A program made the position numbers and the translations under genes. 33,923 bases of DNA from an uncultured Fibrobacter sp. (lineage in GTDB: Bacteria; Fibrobacterota; Fibrobacteria; Fibrobacterales; Fibrobacteraceae), in contig CAMHDS010000021.1 in NCBI GenBank assembly GCA_946183925.1, positions 1 through 33,923 on the forward strand. The letters run 5' to 3'. This document shows, in pieces, positions 7,595 to 14,063 of the stretch (position 1 is its first letter; each line of letters starts with the position of its first letter). A model generated the notes under the pieces. It worked only from the letters and a program-made list of their open reading frames with translations, did no database searches and was not told the origin of the DNA.

Positions 7595-8038
7595 ATGGGT
7601 ATCAAAGGAAAAGCAACATCCCTCCTTGAAGAATTCAAGGCATTCGCCCTCAAGGGCAACATCGTCGACATGGCCATCGGTGTTATCATCGGCGGCGCAT
7701 TCGGCAAGATTGTCACCAGTTTCGTGAACGACATCGTCATGCCCTGCGTGAACGCCATCGTGGCAAGCCTCGGTGCAGAAGGTGCCGGCGAAGGCCTCAA
7801 GGCCCTAACCTACACCACCGCTGCCGGAGCCCAGATTCCTTACGGAGCCTTCATCGGCAACATCGTGGACTTCCTGATCGTGGCCATCGTGGTGTTCATT
7901 GTGATGAAGAAGTTCCTGGGCTTTGTGCAGAACATGCGCAAGAAGGAAGAAGAAAAGCCGGCCGAACCGCCTGCACCGCCAGAGCCGTCCGCCGAAGAAA
8001 AGCTTCTTACCGAAATCCGCGATTTGTTGAAGAAGTAA
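7595..8038 (+). CDS. mscL: Large-conductance mechanosensitive channel MscL
   Basis: MscL is a homopentameric inner-membrane channel that opens under membrane tension to release solutes during hypo-osmotic shock. The 147-residue protein begins with the amphipathic N-terminal helix (LLEEFKAFALKGNIVDMA) and continues with TM1 and the pore signature GVIIGGAFGKIVTSFVNDIVMP. A periplasmic loop of about 35 residues and TM2 (about 86-108) follow, then an EEEKPAEPPAPPEP linker and the cytoplasmic helix bundle AEEKLLTEIRDLLKK. AAAAGGAA lies 6 bases before the ATG. The Pro/Glu linker is longer than in E. coli MscL. It is a single-gene unit ending in the terminator at 8104-8128. Confidence 0.96.
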   Translation: MGIKGKATSLLEEFKAFALKGNIVDMAIGVIIGGAFGKIVTSFVNDIVMPCVNAIVASLGAEGAGEGLKALTYTTAAGAQIPYGAFIGNIVDFLIVAIVVFIVMKKFLGFVQNMRKKEEEKPAEPPAPPEPSAEEKLLTEIRDLLKK

Positions 8039-8103
8039 GAAACAAAGGTTAGGCCGTAAGGCCATAGTTAGAGACTAGGACAACAGGTCTCAAGAATTAT
8101 TTT

Positions 8104-8128
8104 CCCCGCGAAAGCGGGGCTTTTTTTT
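8104..8128 (+). terminator. Intrinsic terminator of mscL
   Basis: CCCCGC-gaaa-GCGGGG with a GNRA-type loop, then C and eight T. It lies 65 bases after the mscL stop. Confidence 0.95.
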
Positions 8129-8198
8129 GATTCATTTATGTGCAGAAAGCACGTAATTCTACGGACAAACCAAAATCTGAATTGCACTGTATAAACAA

Positions 8199-8222
8199 AA
8201 GGCAGGGTTTTGCCCCCGCCTT
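8199..8222 (-). terminator. Intrinsic terminator of the 8253-9311 lipoprotein gene
   Basis: On the minus strand AAGGCGGGG-gcaaaa-CCCTGCCTT (one G-U pair) is followed by TTGTTT. It begins 30 bases after the lipoprotein stop and faces the mscL terminator. Confidence 0.85.
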
Positions 8223-8252
8223 CAAGACTAGCAGTTTGTCTTTTTGACCAAT

Positions 8253-9311
8253 CTACTGACCAAGGAACTTGCGGCCGATGCCGAATTCGTCCTTGTATTC
8301 CACGTAGTCAGGCACGAAGTCCTTGCCGAAGCTGAAGCTTACGTTCAAGGAGCACTGGAACTCGTTCATGAGCTTGCCCTTTTCGCCAGCCTTGATCTTC
8401 TGCTGCTTCTTTTCAATCTTTTCGTCACCCTTCTTGCCTACCAGGACTTCGGCTTCGCACCAGCCACCGGTAGCCTTGGCAATCACTTCCTTGCCGTCGG
8501 TAGAGACCAGCTTGATCTTGGAGGGGTCAAGTTCGGTGTTGTTGCCGGTAGAGGCCCAGAACTGGAGTTCGCCAGAGAGAGAACCCGGAGCAATCTTGAT
8601 GGTGGGGAAAGCCATAACATAGCCCCACTTGTCGATACGGCGGTTCACCGGTTCGCCAATCTGTTCACCGAAGATGAGGAAGTAACCGCGGGTGCCGATA
8701 CGGCTCTTGTTCAGCACGGTCTTCACTTCGGAGTTTTCGGGAGCCATTTCGGCAATCTTCATGATCTGGTATTCACGAACCACCGGGTCGGATTCATCCT
8801 TTGCCATGGGGAGGTTCTTGGCCACGTAGGCGTTTTCCGCTTCGGTGCGGATAGCCTTCACGGCACCTTCGGCCACGTTACGGGCCTTGGCGGTAGCGAG
8901 GGCGGTATCAATCTTGGCGAAAGCGTTGATGACGGTATTGTAATCCACGCCTTCCTGAGCGGCCTGCTGCTTACCCACATTGGCGAGGGTAGTCACATAT
9001 TCTTCCACCACCACGTCTTCCTTGACTTCGGGCATATTCACGGAGGCCTTTTCGAAGTAACCGTTGATGAGGTCGCTGTTCAGGTCCTTCTTGGCTTCGA
9101 TTTCGGCGGCACGGACCAAGGCCAGGGTGAAGTTATCGTAGAACTCGCTGGACATGCTGCCCTTTTTCTTGGCTTCCAGGTAGGAGTTGATGGCATTGCG
9201 GAAACGGCCTTCCTTGAGGTGTTCGTCACCGCGCTTTTCGTTGGTGCCCTTGCAACCAACCATGGTAAAAGCCACGGAGGCGGCCAATGCAGCGATTAAC
9301 AATTTCTTCAT
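8253..9311 (-). CDS. Lipoprotein of unknown function, helical repeat N-half and beta-rich C-half
   Basis: The 352-residue product starts with MKKLLIAALAASVAFTMVGC, a lipoprotein signal with Cys20. The first half of the mature chain is helical and charged; EHLKEGRFRNAINSYLEAKKKG and the next helix resemble a TPR pair. The second half, from about residue 205, looks beta-rich and contains GSLSGELQFWASTG and FQCSLNVSFSFGKDFVPD. I do not recognise a named family. The ATG at 9311 is preferred over one at 9383 because the signal peptide starts here and GAGGA lies 10 bases upstream. It is monocistronic, with a terminator at 8199-8222. A structural or assembly role in the envelope is a guess from the TPR-like part only. 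Confidence 0.75.
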   Translation of the reverse strand: MKKLLIAALAASVAFTMVGCKGTNEKRGDEHLKEGRFRNAINSYLEAKKKGSMSSEFYDNFTLALVRAAEIEAKKDLNSDLINGYFEKASVNMPEVKEDVVVEEYVTTLANVGKQQAAQEGVDYNTVINAFAKIDTALATAKARNVAEGAVKAIRTEAENAYVAKNLPMAKDESDPVVREYQIMKIAEMAPENSEVKTVLNKSRIGTRGYFLIFGEQIGEPVNRRIDKWGYVMAFPTIKIAPGSLSGELQFWASTGNNTELDPSKIKLVSTDGKEVIAKATGGWCEAEVLVGKKGDEKIEKKQQKIKAGEKGKLMNEFQCSLNVSFSFGKDFVPDYVEYKDEFGIGRKFLGQ

Positions 9312-9383
9312 TTTATTAAATCCTCGAAGATTAAGTTCAAAAAGAAACCTTTTATCCGAAAAAAATGGATTTAGGACTTTCAA

Positions 9384-9389
9384 ATTATA
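9384..9389 (-). promoter_or_regulatory. Possible -10 box (TATAAT) for the upstream-reading lipoprotein gene
   Basis: A perfect TATAAT on the minus strand, 73 bases before the ATG at 9311, in a very A/T-rich divergent spacer. No good -35 is present at 16-18 bases, so this is tentative. Confidence 0.35.
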
Positions 9390-9413
9390 ATTTAATTAAA
9401 TAAATTTGGCCTA

Positions 9414-9432
9414 TTACTATCGTAAATAGTAA
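9414..9432. promoter_or_regulatory. Short palindrome upstream of the GT5-like gene
   Basis: TTACTAT-cgtaa-ATAGTAA lies 28 bases before the ATG at 9460, where a promoter or leader is expected. It could be an operator half-site pair or a small RNA hairpin; nothing distinguishes these. Confidence 0.35.
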
Positions 9433-9459
9433 AATTTTATTAAAAAAGGGGCAAAATCA

Positions 9460-10884
9460 ATGGAAATCCTGGTAGTCAGCCCAGAGGCCGGAAATTGGCG
9501 GACGCTGAGTCCCCTGGCCACCGCTGTAAACCGGATGACCTACGCCTTTGCCAGGGCCGGAGCCAACGCCCTGACTTGCTCCCCTTTCTACAAGCCCCTG
9601 TTGCAGGATCTGGAAGGTTACAGTTGCGTTTTCAGCGGCACTGAAAAGCTCCACGGCAAGCCCTACGAGATCTGGAAATCTCCGGGGGACCCCTTCCACA
9701 CCTACATCTACAACGAAGAATATTTCGACAGGCCCGACATCTATGGCCCTCCCGGCGACCTTCCCTACGGCGACAACCACCTCCGGTTCGCCTTCTTGGC
9801 TTCTGCCGCCCTGGACTACGCCCAGGAAACCGGCTTCAAGTGCCAGGCGATCCTCGGCCACGAATGGGGCGGCGCCCTGGCAGGGGCCCTAATCCACACC
9901 GTTTACCAAGAAGCCTTTGGCCAGGTCCCCTTCTTCTTTACGGTCCACAACATCACCTACGATTTTCACGTTTCTTCCAGTGAAATCGAAAATATTGGGC
10001 TACCCAGGCAAGATTTCAATATGGACGGCTACGAATTCTGGGGCAAAGTGAGCCTTTTGAAGGCGGGCATCTGCTATGCCCACAAGGTGCTGTTCCCCTC
10101 TCCGGGCTATCGCGACGCCATGATCAACACCAACTTGCCCGGCGGTCTCAGCGGATTCCTGATCCACAACCAGGACAAGCTTATTGGCGTGCAGTTTGGA
10201 GTCAGCTACCAGGTCTGGGATTTCAACAGCAAGGACAAGTTGCCCATCAAGCAGGCAAAGAAGAAAGCCCGTGCCAAACTGGAGGGAATACTGGGGTGCG
10301 AGGTCGGGAACAAGCCAATCCTCTATGCCCACCTGGATCCCGAAGCAGGCAATACTTCGGAAACCCTTGCCACTATCCTTTCGGATATTGCCAAGCAGGA
10401 CATCTTTATCGTGGTGGGCATCGCTCCTGACGATCCGGAATGGAACTACTACCAGGATGTTTCCAAGCAGTATCCGGGAATCATGGCGGTTCGGCCCATT
10501 GAGACCAAGAGCGCCAGCGCCCTGCGCGACGTGCTGGCCGGTTCCGACATCTTGTTCGCGGCAAACCTGAAGGAGCCCTCTACTTCCATCATTTTGAAGG
10601 CCCTCGCCACAGGTACGCTTCCCCTTACCGGCCGAAACGTCGGCGTGGCCACCATGCTGGACGACTACGCCCCGGAAACCTCGGGCTGTGCCAACGCCTT
10701 CTTGGTGGATGACGCCAACGCCCCCCACCAGATGCTCCGTAGGCTGAAAGATGCCCTGCATGTTTACTACGAAGAAAGCGCCGACTGGGACAAGGCGGTG
10801 ATAAACGCCTACAGTGGGTTCCACTACGAGTGGGACCGGACAATCGGAAAATATTTACTAATTTTGGGCGAACTGGGACTTTAG
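9460..10884 (+). CDS. GT5 glycogen/starch synthase-like protein with altered active site
   Basis: The 474-residue protein has the length and fold pattern of GlgA, which adds glucose from ADP-glucose to alpha-1,4-glucan. Recognisable parts are the start MEILVVSPEA, DLPYGDNHLRFAFLASAAL, ILGHEWGGALAGAL (GlgA usually HDWH), FFTVHNITY and LLKAGICYAHKVLFPSPGY. However, the N-terminal KxGGL loop that binds ADP-glucose is replaced by GNWRTLSPLA. The R-x5-K segment that contacts the diphosphate reads HLDPEAGN, and EPCGLTQ reads EPSTSII (Glu kept, Gly lost). It may therefore be inactive, use another donor, or be regulatory. The start has only AAAAAAGGGGC upstream. Its stop codon lies inside the following tRNA gene. 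Family placement is likely; synthase activity is doubtful. Confidence 0.7.
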   Translation: MEILVVSPEAGNWRTLSPLATAVNRMTYAFARAGANALTCSPFYKPLLQDLEGYSCVFSGTEKLHGKPYEIWKSPGDPFHTYIYNEEYFDRPDIYGPPGDLPYGDNHLRFAFLASAALDYAQETGFKCQAILGHEWGGALAGALIHTVYQEAFGQVPFFFTVHNITYDFHVSSSEIENIGLPRQDFNMDGYEFWGKVSLLKAGICYAHKVLFPSPGYRDAMINTNLPGGLSGFLIHNQDKLIGVQFGVSYQVWDFNSKDKLPIKQAKKKARAKLEGILGCEVGNKPILYAHLDPEAGNTSETLATILSDIAKQDIFIVVGIAPDDPEWNYYQDVSKQYPGIMAVRPIETKSASALRDVLAGSDILFAANLKEPSTSIILKALATGTLPLTGRNVGVATMLDDYAPETSGCANAFLVDDANAPHQMLRRLKDALHVYYEESADWDKAVINAYSGFHYEWDRTIGKYLLILGELGL

Positions 10885-10948
10885 CTCAATTGGTTAGAGC
10901 AGCGGACTCATAACCCGCGGGTTCCGGGTTCAAGTCCCGGAGGTCCCA
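10875..10948 (+). tRNA. tRNA with CAU anticodon (elongator Met, or Ile2)
   Basis: The 74-base gene folds into a full cloverleaf: acceptor GGGACTT/AGGTCCC with one G-U, D stem GCTC/GAGC, anticodon loop CTCATAA, and T stem CCGGG/CCCGG with TTCAAGT. The anticodon stem GCGGA/CCCGC has an A-C mismatch next to the loop. G1-C72 pairs and only two G-C pairs flank the mismatch, so it is not an initiator. CAU could be elongator Met or the lysidine-modified Ile tRNA; sequence alone does not settle this. The 3' CCA is not encoded (A73 is followed by CGA). Its first ten bases overlap the end of the GT5-like gene. Confidence 0.95.
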
Positions 10949-10953
10949 CGAAA

Positions 10954-10989
10954 ACCCCGAGATGTAAAAATCTCGGGGTCTATTTTTTG
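10954..10989 (+). terminator. Intrinsic terminator after the tRNA
   Basis: ACCCCGAGAT-gtaaaa-ATCTCGGGGT is followed by CTATTTTTT. It starts 6 bases after the tRNA and probably ends the GT5-tRNA transcript. Confidence 0.93.
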
Positions 10990-11043
10990 TCCCGGTTACC
11001 ATTTTTTACATTTAAATACAGAAGCAGCAACACGGAATAAAGT

Positions 11044-11604
11044 ATGAAGACCGTCAAGAAACTTTCCTTAATCAGCACAGTCGCCCTTGCGGCGTTCACC
11101 CTCAACGCCTGCGATGACTCCAGTTCCGGCAGCGGGCCGGACGCAACGGGCACAAAGGATTCTTCAAACAGTTCGGGACATTCGGACCCATTCGACTTCG
11201 ACTGCCACATCTACCAAAAAAGCAACTGCGACTTCAAGATTACCGACGCTTCCTGGAAAATTTCCATTGCAAAATATGGTTACTGTAGCAACATTACCAC
11301 GGGAACAGAAGATACCATCTGGGTATCTAAGGTTTATACGCCCAATGAAACCGGCTATACTCTAGAAGACAGCTGGAGTATCACTGGATTCGTATTCGAA
11401 AGCAACTGTAGGAATTCTCCTCAGGGCGTTGTATACGAAAATGAAAGCGACACCCTAAATGTCAAGAGGATGTGCAACCCCACAACGCACTCTTCCGAAA
11501 TGATTAGGCCCTATGAATACGAAAAGGTCGGCAAAACGCTCGAGAGCCTGTACGAAGAGGCGCTAAAGGAATGCGAATCCGCAAATACTGAGGAAGATTG
11601 GTAA
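11044..11604 (+). CDS. Small secreted lipoprotein of unknown function
   Basis: The 186-residue product has a lipoprotein signal (Lys 2, 5 and 6, hydrophobic 7-20, lipobox LNAC with Cys23). A flexible Asp/Ser/Gly-rich stretch CDDSSSGSGPDATGT follows. The folded part (about 50-186) has six further cysteines, which could form disulfides in an envelope location. I recognise no domain. Lipoproteins starting with an acidic Ser-rich spacer are common in this group of bacteria, and the CDD start might affect sorting between membranes (inference). GGAATAAAGT precedes the ATG, a weak ribosome-binding site. It follows the tRNA terminator by 54 bases and lies 30 bases before rph, so rph may be cotranscribed. 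Confidence 0.75.
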   Translation: MKTVKKLSLISTVALAAFTLNACDDSSSGSGPDATGTKDSSNSSGHSDPFDFDCHIYQKSNCDFKITDASWKISIAKYGYCSNITTGTEDTIWVSKVYTPNETGYTLEDSWSITGFVFESNCRNSPQGVVYENESDTLNVKRMCNPTTHSSEMIRPYEYEKVGKTLESLYEEALKECESANTEEDW

Positions 11605-11634
11605 CTACTACATTCAAGAGCAAGAGGTATAATC

Positions 11635-12357
11635 ATGAGCCGTATCGACAATCGTAAAAACGACGAGATGAGAAAAATCAAGATGACCACCGGGTTCGTG
11701 TCCAGTGCGGACGGCTCCGTGCTTATCGAGATGGGACACACCCGGGTGCTGTGCAACGCAACGCTTTTACCCGAAGTGCCCAAGTGGCTCGCCGGCAAGG
11801 GCCGTGGCTGGATTACCGCCGAATACTCCCTGCTGCCCCAGAGTACGGGCCAGCGGGTGGAACGGGAACGCAAGGGAGCCAGCGGCCGCACGCAAGAAAT
11901 CCAGCGCCTGGTGGGCAGGTCCCTGCGGGGGGCCGCCAACCTGAACGCCCTAGGCGAACACGCCCTGGTGGTGGACTGCGACGTGATTGAAGCCGACGGC
12001 GGGACCCGTACCGCAAGCATCATCGGAGGCTTTGTGGCACTGGCTCTCGCCCTCAAGAAGGTGAAGCCTACCATTGAAGTTACGGAACAAGTGCTGCTGC
12101 ACAACATCAGTGCCATTTCCGTAGGCGTCATCGACGGAGAACCCCGTCTGGACCTGTGCTACGAAGAAGACAGCCGGGCCGACGTGGACATGAACATCGT
12201 GATGCGGGACGCCGCCGAATACATCGAACTGCAGGGAACCGGCGAGCACGCCTCCTTCGACCACAAGACTTTGGATGCCCTCCTTGCCCTAGGCGAAAAG
12301 GCCTGCAAGGAGATAAAGGAAATGCAGATGTCCTTGATTGGCGGTGAACTGCCGTAA
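11635..12357 (+). CDS. rph: Ribonuclease PH
   Basis: RNase PH is a phosphate-dependent 3'-5' exoribonuclease that trims tRNA precursors, working as a hexamer of dimers in the cytoplasm. The 240 residues match the family length. Visible motifs are MGHTRVLCNATL, the ITAEYSLLPQST segment, the phosphate-binding GRTQEIQRLVGRSLRG (about 85-100), DCDVIEADGGTRTASI carrying the catalytic Asp region, and LDLCYEEDSRADVDMN. AAGAGGT lies 6 bases before the ATG. Because the tRNA in this window does not encode CCA, 3' trimming followed by CCA addition is directly relevant here (inference). ffh follows after 121 bases. Confidence 0.96.
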   Translation: MSRIDNRKNDEMRKIKMTTGFVSSADGSVLIEMGHTRVLCNATLLPEVPKWLAGKGRGWITAEYSLLPQSTGQRVERERKGASGRTQEIQRLVGRSLRGAANLNALGEHALVVDCDVIEADGGTRTASIIGGFVALALALKKVKPTIEVTEQVLLHNISAISVGVIDGEPRLDLCYEEDSRADVDMNIVMRDAAEYIELQGTGEHASFDHKTLDALLALGEKACKEIKEMQMSLIGGELP

Positions 12358-12478
12358 ACGTTTTTTAAGAAAACAAGGTTGTTCGTAATCACACGAAGAG
12401 ATACCATAAAGTTCTAAGCTCTAAATTCTGCCAACTAGTAACTAAGGTCTATCAACTATTAACTATATTTGACCCACT
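12358..12478. repeat. Intergenic spacer with CTA/AACTA short repeats abutting the ffh start
   Basis: Bases 12413-12467 contain variants of a short unit such as AACTAGTAACTAAG and ATCAACTATTAACTA. Similar CTAAY-type words occur at 8048-8080 (GTTAGGCCGTAAGGCC) and 32504-32625 (GGTTAGGCCCTTAGGCC). No terminator is visible. The ffh ATG has no Shine-Dalgarno sequence; the bases before it read TTTGACCCACT. Confidence 0.45.
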
Positions 12479-13840
12479 ATGTTTTCACAGCTGACCGACT
12501 CTCTAGAATCTACTCTCAAGAACCTGCGCGGGCAGGGCAAGCTCACCGAAGAAAACGTGGCCGAATCGCTGCGCGAAGTGCGCCGCGCCTTCCTCGAAGC
12601 CGACGTGAACTTCAACGTGACCCGCGACTTCGTTAAGGCCGTCAAAGAAAAGGCCATGGGCTCCGAAGTGCTTACCTCGGTGACTCCCGGTCAGCAGATT
12701 GTGAAAATCATCCACGACGAGCTGGTAGCCGTCATGGGTGGCGAAACCAAAGAAATCAACCTGTCGGGCCCCGCCCCGGTGGGCATCATGATGGTGGGCC
12801 TGCAGGGTTCCGGTAAGACGACCTTCGCCGGCAAAATCGCCCTCTGGATGCGCAGCAAAAAGAAGCGCAAGCCGCTTTTGGTGGCCGCCGACGTGTACCG
12901 TCCCGCTGCTATCAAGCAGTTGCAGGTGCTCGGCAAGTCCATCGGCATTCCCGTTTACGACGAAGGCCAAGGCAATCCGGTCGAAATCATCAAGCACGGT
13001 TACCAGTACGCCAAGGACAACGGTTTTGATTTAGTCATTTACGATACCGCAGGCCGCCTGCAGATTGACGAAGAGTTGATGCAGGAACTTGAACAGGCCC
13101 GCGACGCCGTTCACCCGGATGAAATTTTGTTCGTGGCTGACGCCATGATCGGTCAGGAAGCGGTGAACGTGGCAGAGACCTTCTGGAACCGCCTGAACTT
13201 TACGGGCGTTTGCCTTTCGAAGATGGACGGTGACACCCGCGGCGGTGCAGCGCTCAGCATCAAGAAGATGACGGGCGTGCCTATCTGCTTTATCGGTGTG
13301 GGCGAAAAGCTCCCCGAAATTGAACTGTTCCACCCCGACCGTATGGCCAGCCGAATACTTGGCATGGGCGACGTGGTCAGCCTCGTGGAAAAAGCCCAGC
13401 AGGTCATCGACGAAAAAGACGCCAAGGACCTGAAGAAGAAGATTCTCAACAACACCTTCGACCTGAACGATTTCTTGAACCAGTTGCGCACCATCAAGAA
13501 GCTCGGCCGCATCAAGGACATTCTGAGCTTGATTCCGGGCCTGAACAAGCTCCCCATCGACCAGATTGACGAAAAGGAACTCGTTTACGTAGAAGCCGTA
13601 CTCAGCTCCATGACGCCCAAGGAACGCAAGAAACCGCAGATTCTGGACGGCAGCCGCAAGGCACGCGTGGCCAAGGGTTCCGGCACCGAAATCGGTCGCG
13701 TGAACGCCGTGCTCAAGCAGTACGAAACCATGAAGGAAATGTTCAAGAAGGTGGGCGACTTTGCCCGCAAGCAGAACAACGGCGGCCAGGTGGGTAGCAA
13801 CTACACCCCGCCCAAGGTGAAGAAGAAGAAAAAGCGGTAG
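12479..13840 (+). CDS. ffh: Signal recognition particle protein Ffh
   Basis: Ffh is the SRP GTPase that binds signal peptides and 4.5S RNA and, with FtsY, delivers ribosomes to the Sec translocon. The 453 residues show the N domain helices (1-90), then the G domain with P-loop GLQGSGKTT (about 109-117), DVYRPAA, DTAGRLQIDEE, the TKxD-equivalent SKMDGDTRGGAAL and GVGEKLPEIE. The Met-rich M domain has IPGLNKLPI and GSRKARVAKGSGT, the RNA-binding helix-turn-helix. The C-terminus ends in a Lys-rich tail. No ribosome-binding site precedes the ATG, yet the N-terminus aligns well with the family, so leader-independent initiation or a coupled start is possible. Confidence 0.97.
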   Translation: MFSQLTDSLESTLKNLRGQGKLTEENVAESLREVRRAFLEADVNFNVTRDFVKAVKEKAMGSEVLTSVTPGQQIVKIIHDELVAVMGGETKEINLSGPAPVGIMMVGLQGSGKTTFAGKIALWMRSKKKRKPLLVAADVYRPAAIKQLQVLGKSIGIPVYDEGQGNPVEIIKHGYQYAKDNGFDLVIYDTAGRLQIDEELMQELEQARDAVHPDEILFVADAMIGQEAVNVAETFWNRLNFTGVCLSKMDGDTRGGAALSIKKMTGVPICFIGVGEKLPEIELFHPDRMASRILGMGDVVSLVEKAQQVIDEKDAKDLKKKILNNTFDLNDFLNQLRTIKKLGRIKDILSLIPGLNKLPIDQIDEKELVYVEAVLSSMTPKERKKPQILDGSRKARVAKGSGTEIGRVNAVLKQYETMKEMFKKVGDFARKQNNGGQVGSNYTPPKVKKKKKR

Positions 13841-13853
13841 TAATATGACTAGG

Positions 13854-13868
13854 GAGGGCACAGCCCTC
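13854..13868 (+). other. Small hairpin after ffh
   Basis: GAGGGC-aca-GCCCTC, 14 bases after the ffh stop, without a T-run. It precedes the true terminator by 18 bases. Confidence 0.5.
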
Positions 13869-13885
13869 ATCCACAAAAAAAATGT

Positions 13886-13912
13886 AAAAAGGCTCCGCTG
13901 GGGTCTTTTTTT
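13886..13912 (+). terminator. Intrinsic terminator of ffh
   Basis: AAAAAGGCTCC-gct-GGGGTCTTTTT forms an 11-bp stem with two G-U pairs, followed by more T. Confidence 0.8.
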
Positions 13913-13937
13913 ATAGCCGAAACGGGCATTTTTCGGC

Positions 13938-13960
13938 AAAATTACAAAATCTGTAATTTT
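13938..13960. promoter_or_regulatory. A/T-rich palindrome upstream of the glutamine synthetase gene
   Basis: AAAATTACA-aaatc-TGTAATTTT, a perfect 9-bp-arm palindrome, 104 bases before the ATG at 14064. It could be a second weak terminator for ffh or an operator for the next gene. The rest of the spacer to 14063 is very A/T-rich and must hold the promoter; no clean -35/-10 pair stands out. Confidence 0.4.
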
Positions 13961-14063
13961 TCGTTGTTTGGTGATACTTTTTGCGAAATAAAATGATAAA
14001 TTAAGAAAAACAAAAGTAAAATCTTTTACAATTTCTGGATAAAAACAACAAAAAGGAAAATCA

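Noticed and set aside
8244..9299. A 351-codon open frame opposite the 8253-9311 lipoprotein gene
   Set aside because: Almost perfectly antisense to a gene with a clear lipoprotein signal, ribosome-binding site and terminator.
10875..10948. tRNA as an integration site for a genomic island
   Set aside because: No copy of the tRNA 3' end, integrase or phage gene is seen on either side.
11627..11632. TATAAT immediately before the rph ATG
   Set aside because: A start site from this box would fall inside the rph coding sequence and remove its ribosome-binding site, so it is probably coincidence.
13841..14063. Possible 4.5S SRP RNA next to ffh
   Set aside because: The spacer shows only terminator-type hairpins and lacks the conserved GGAA-loop helix with the asymmetric bulge.
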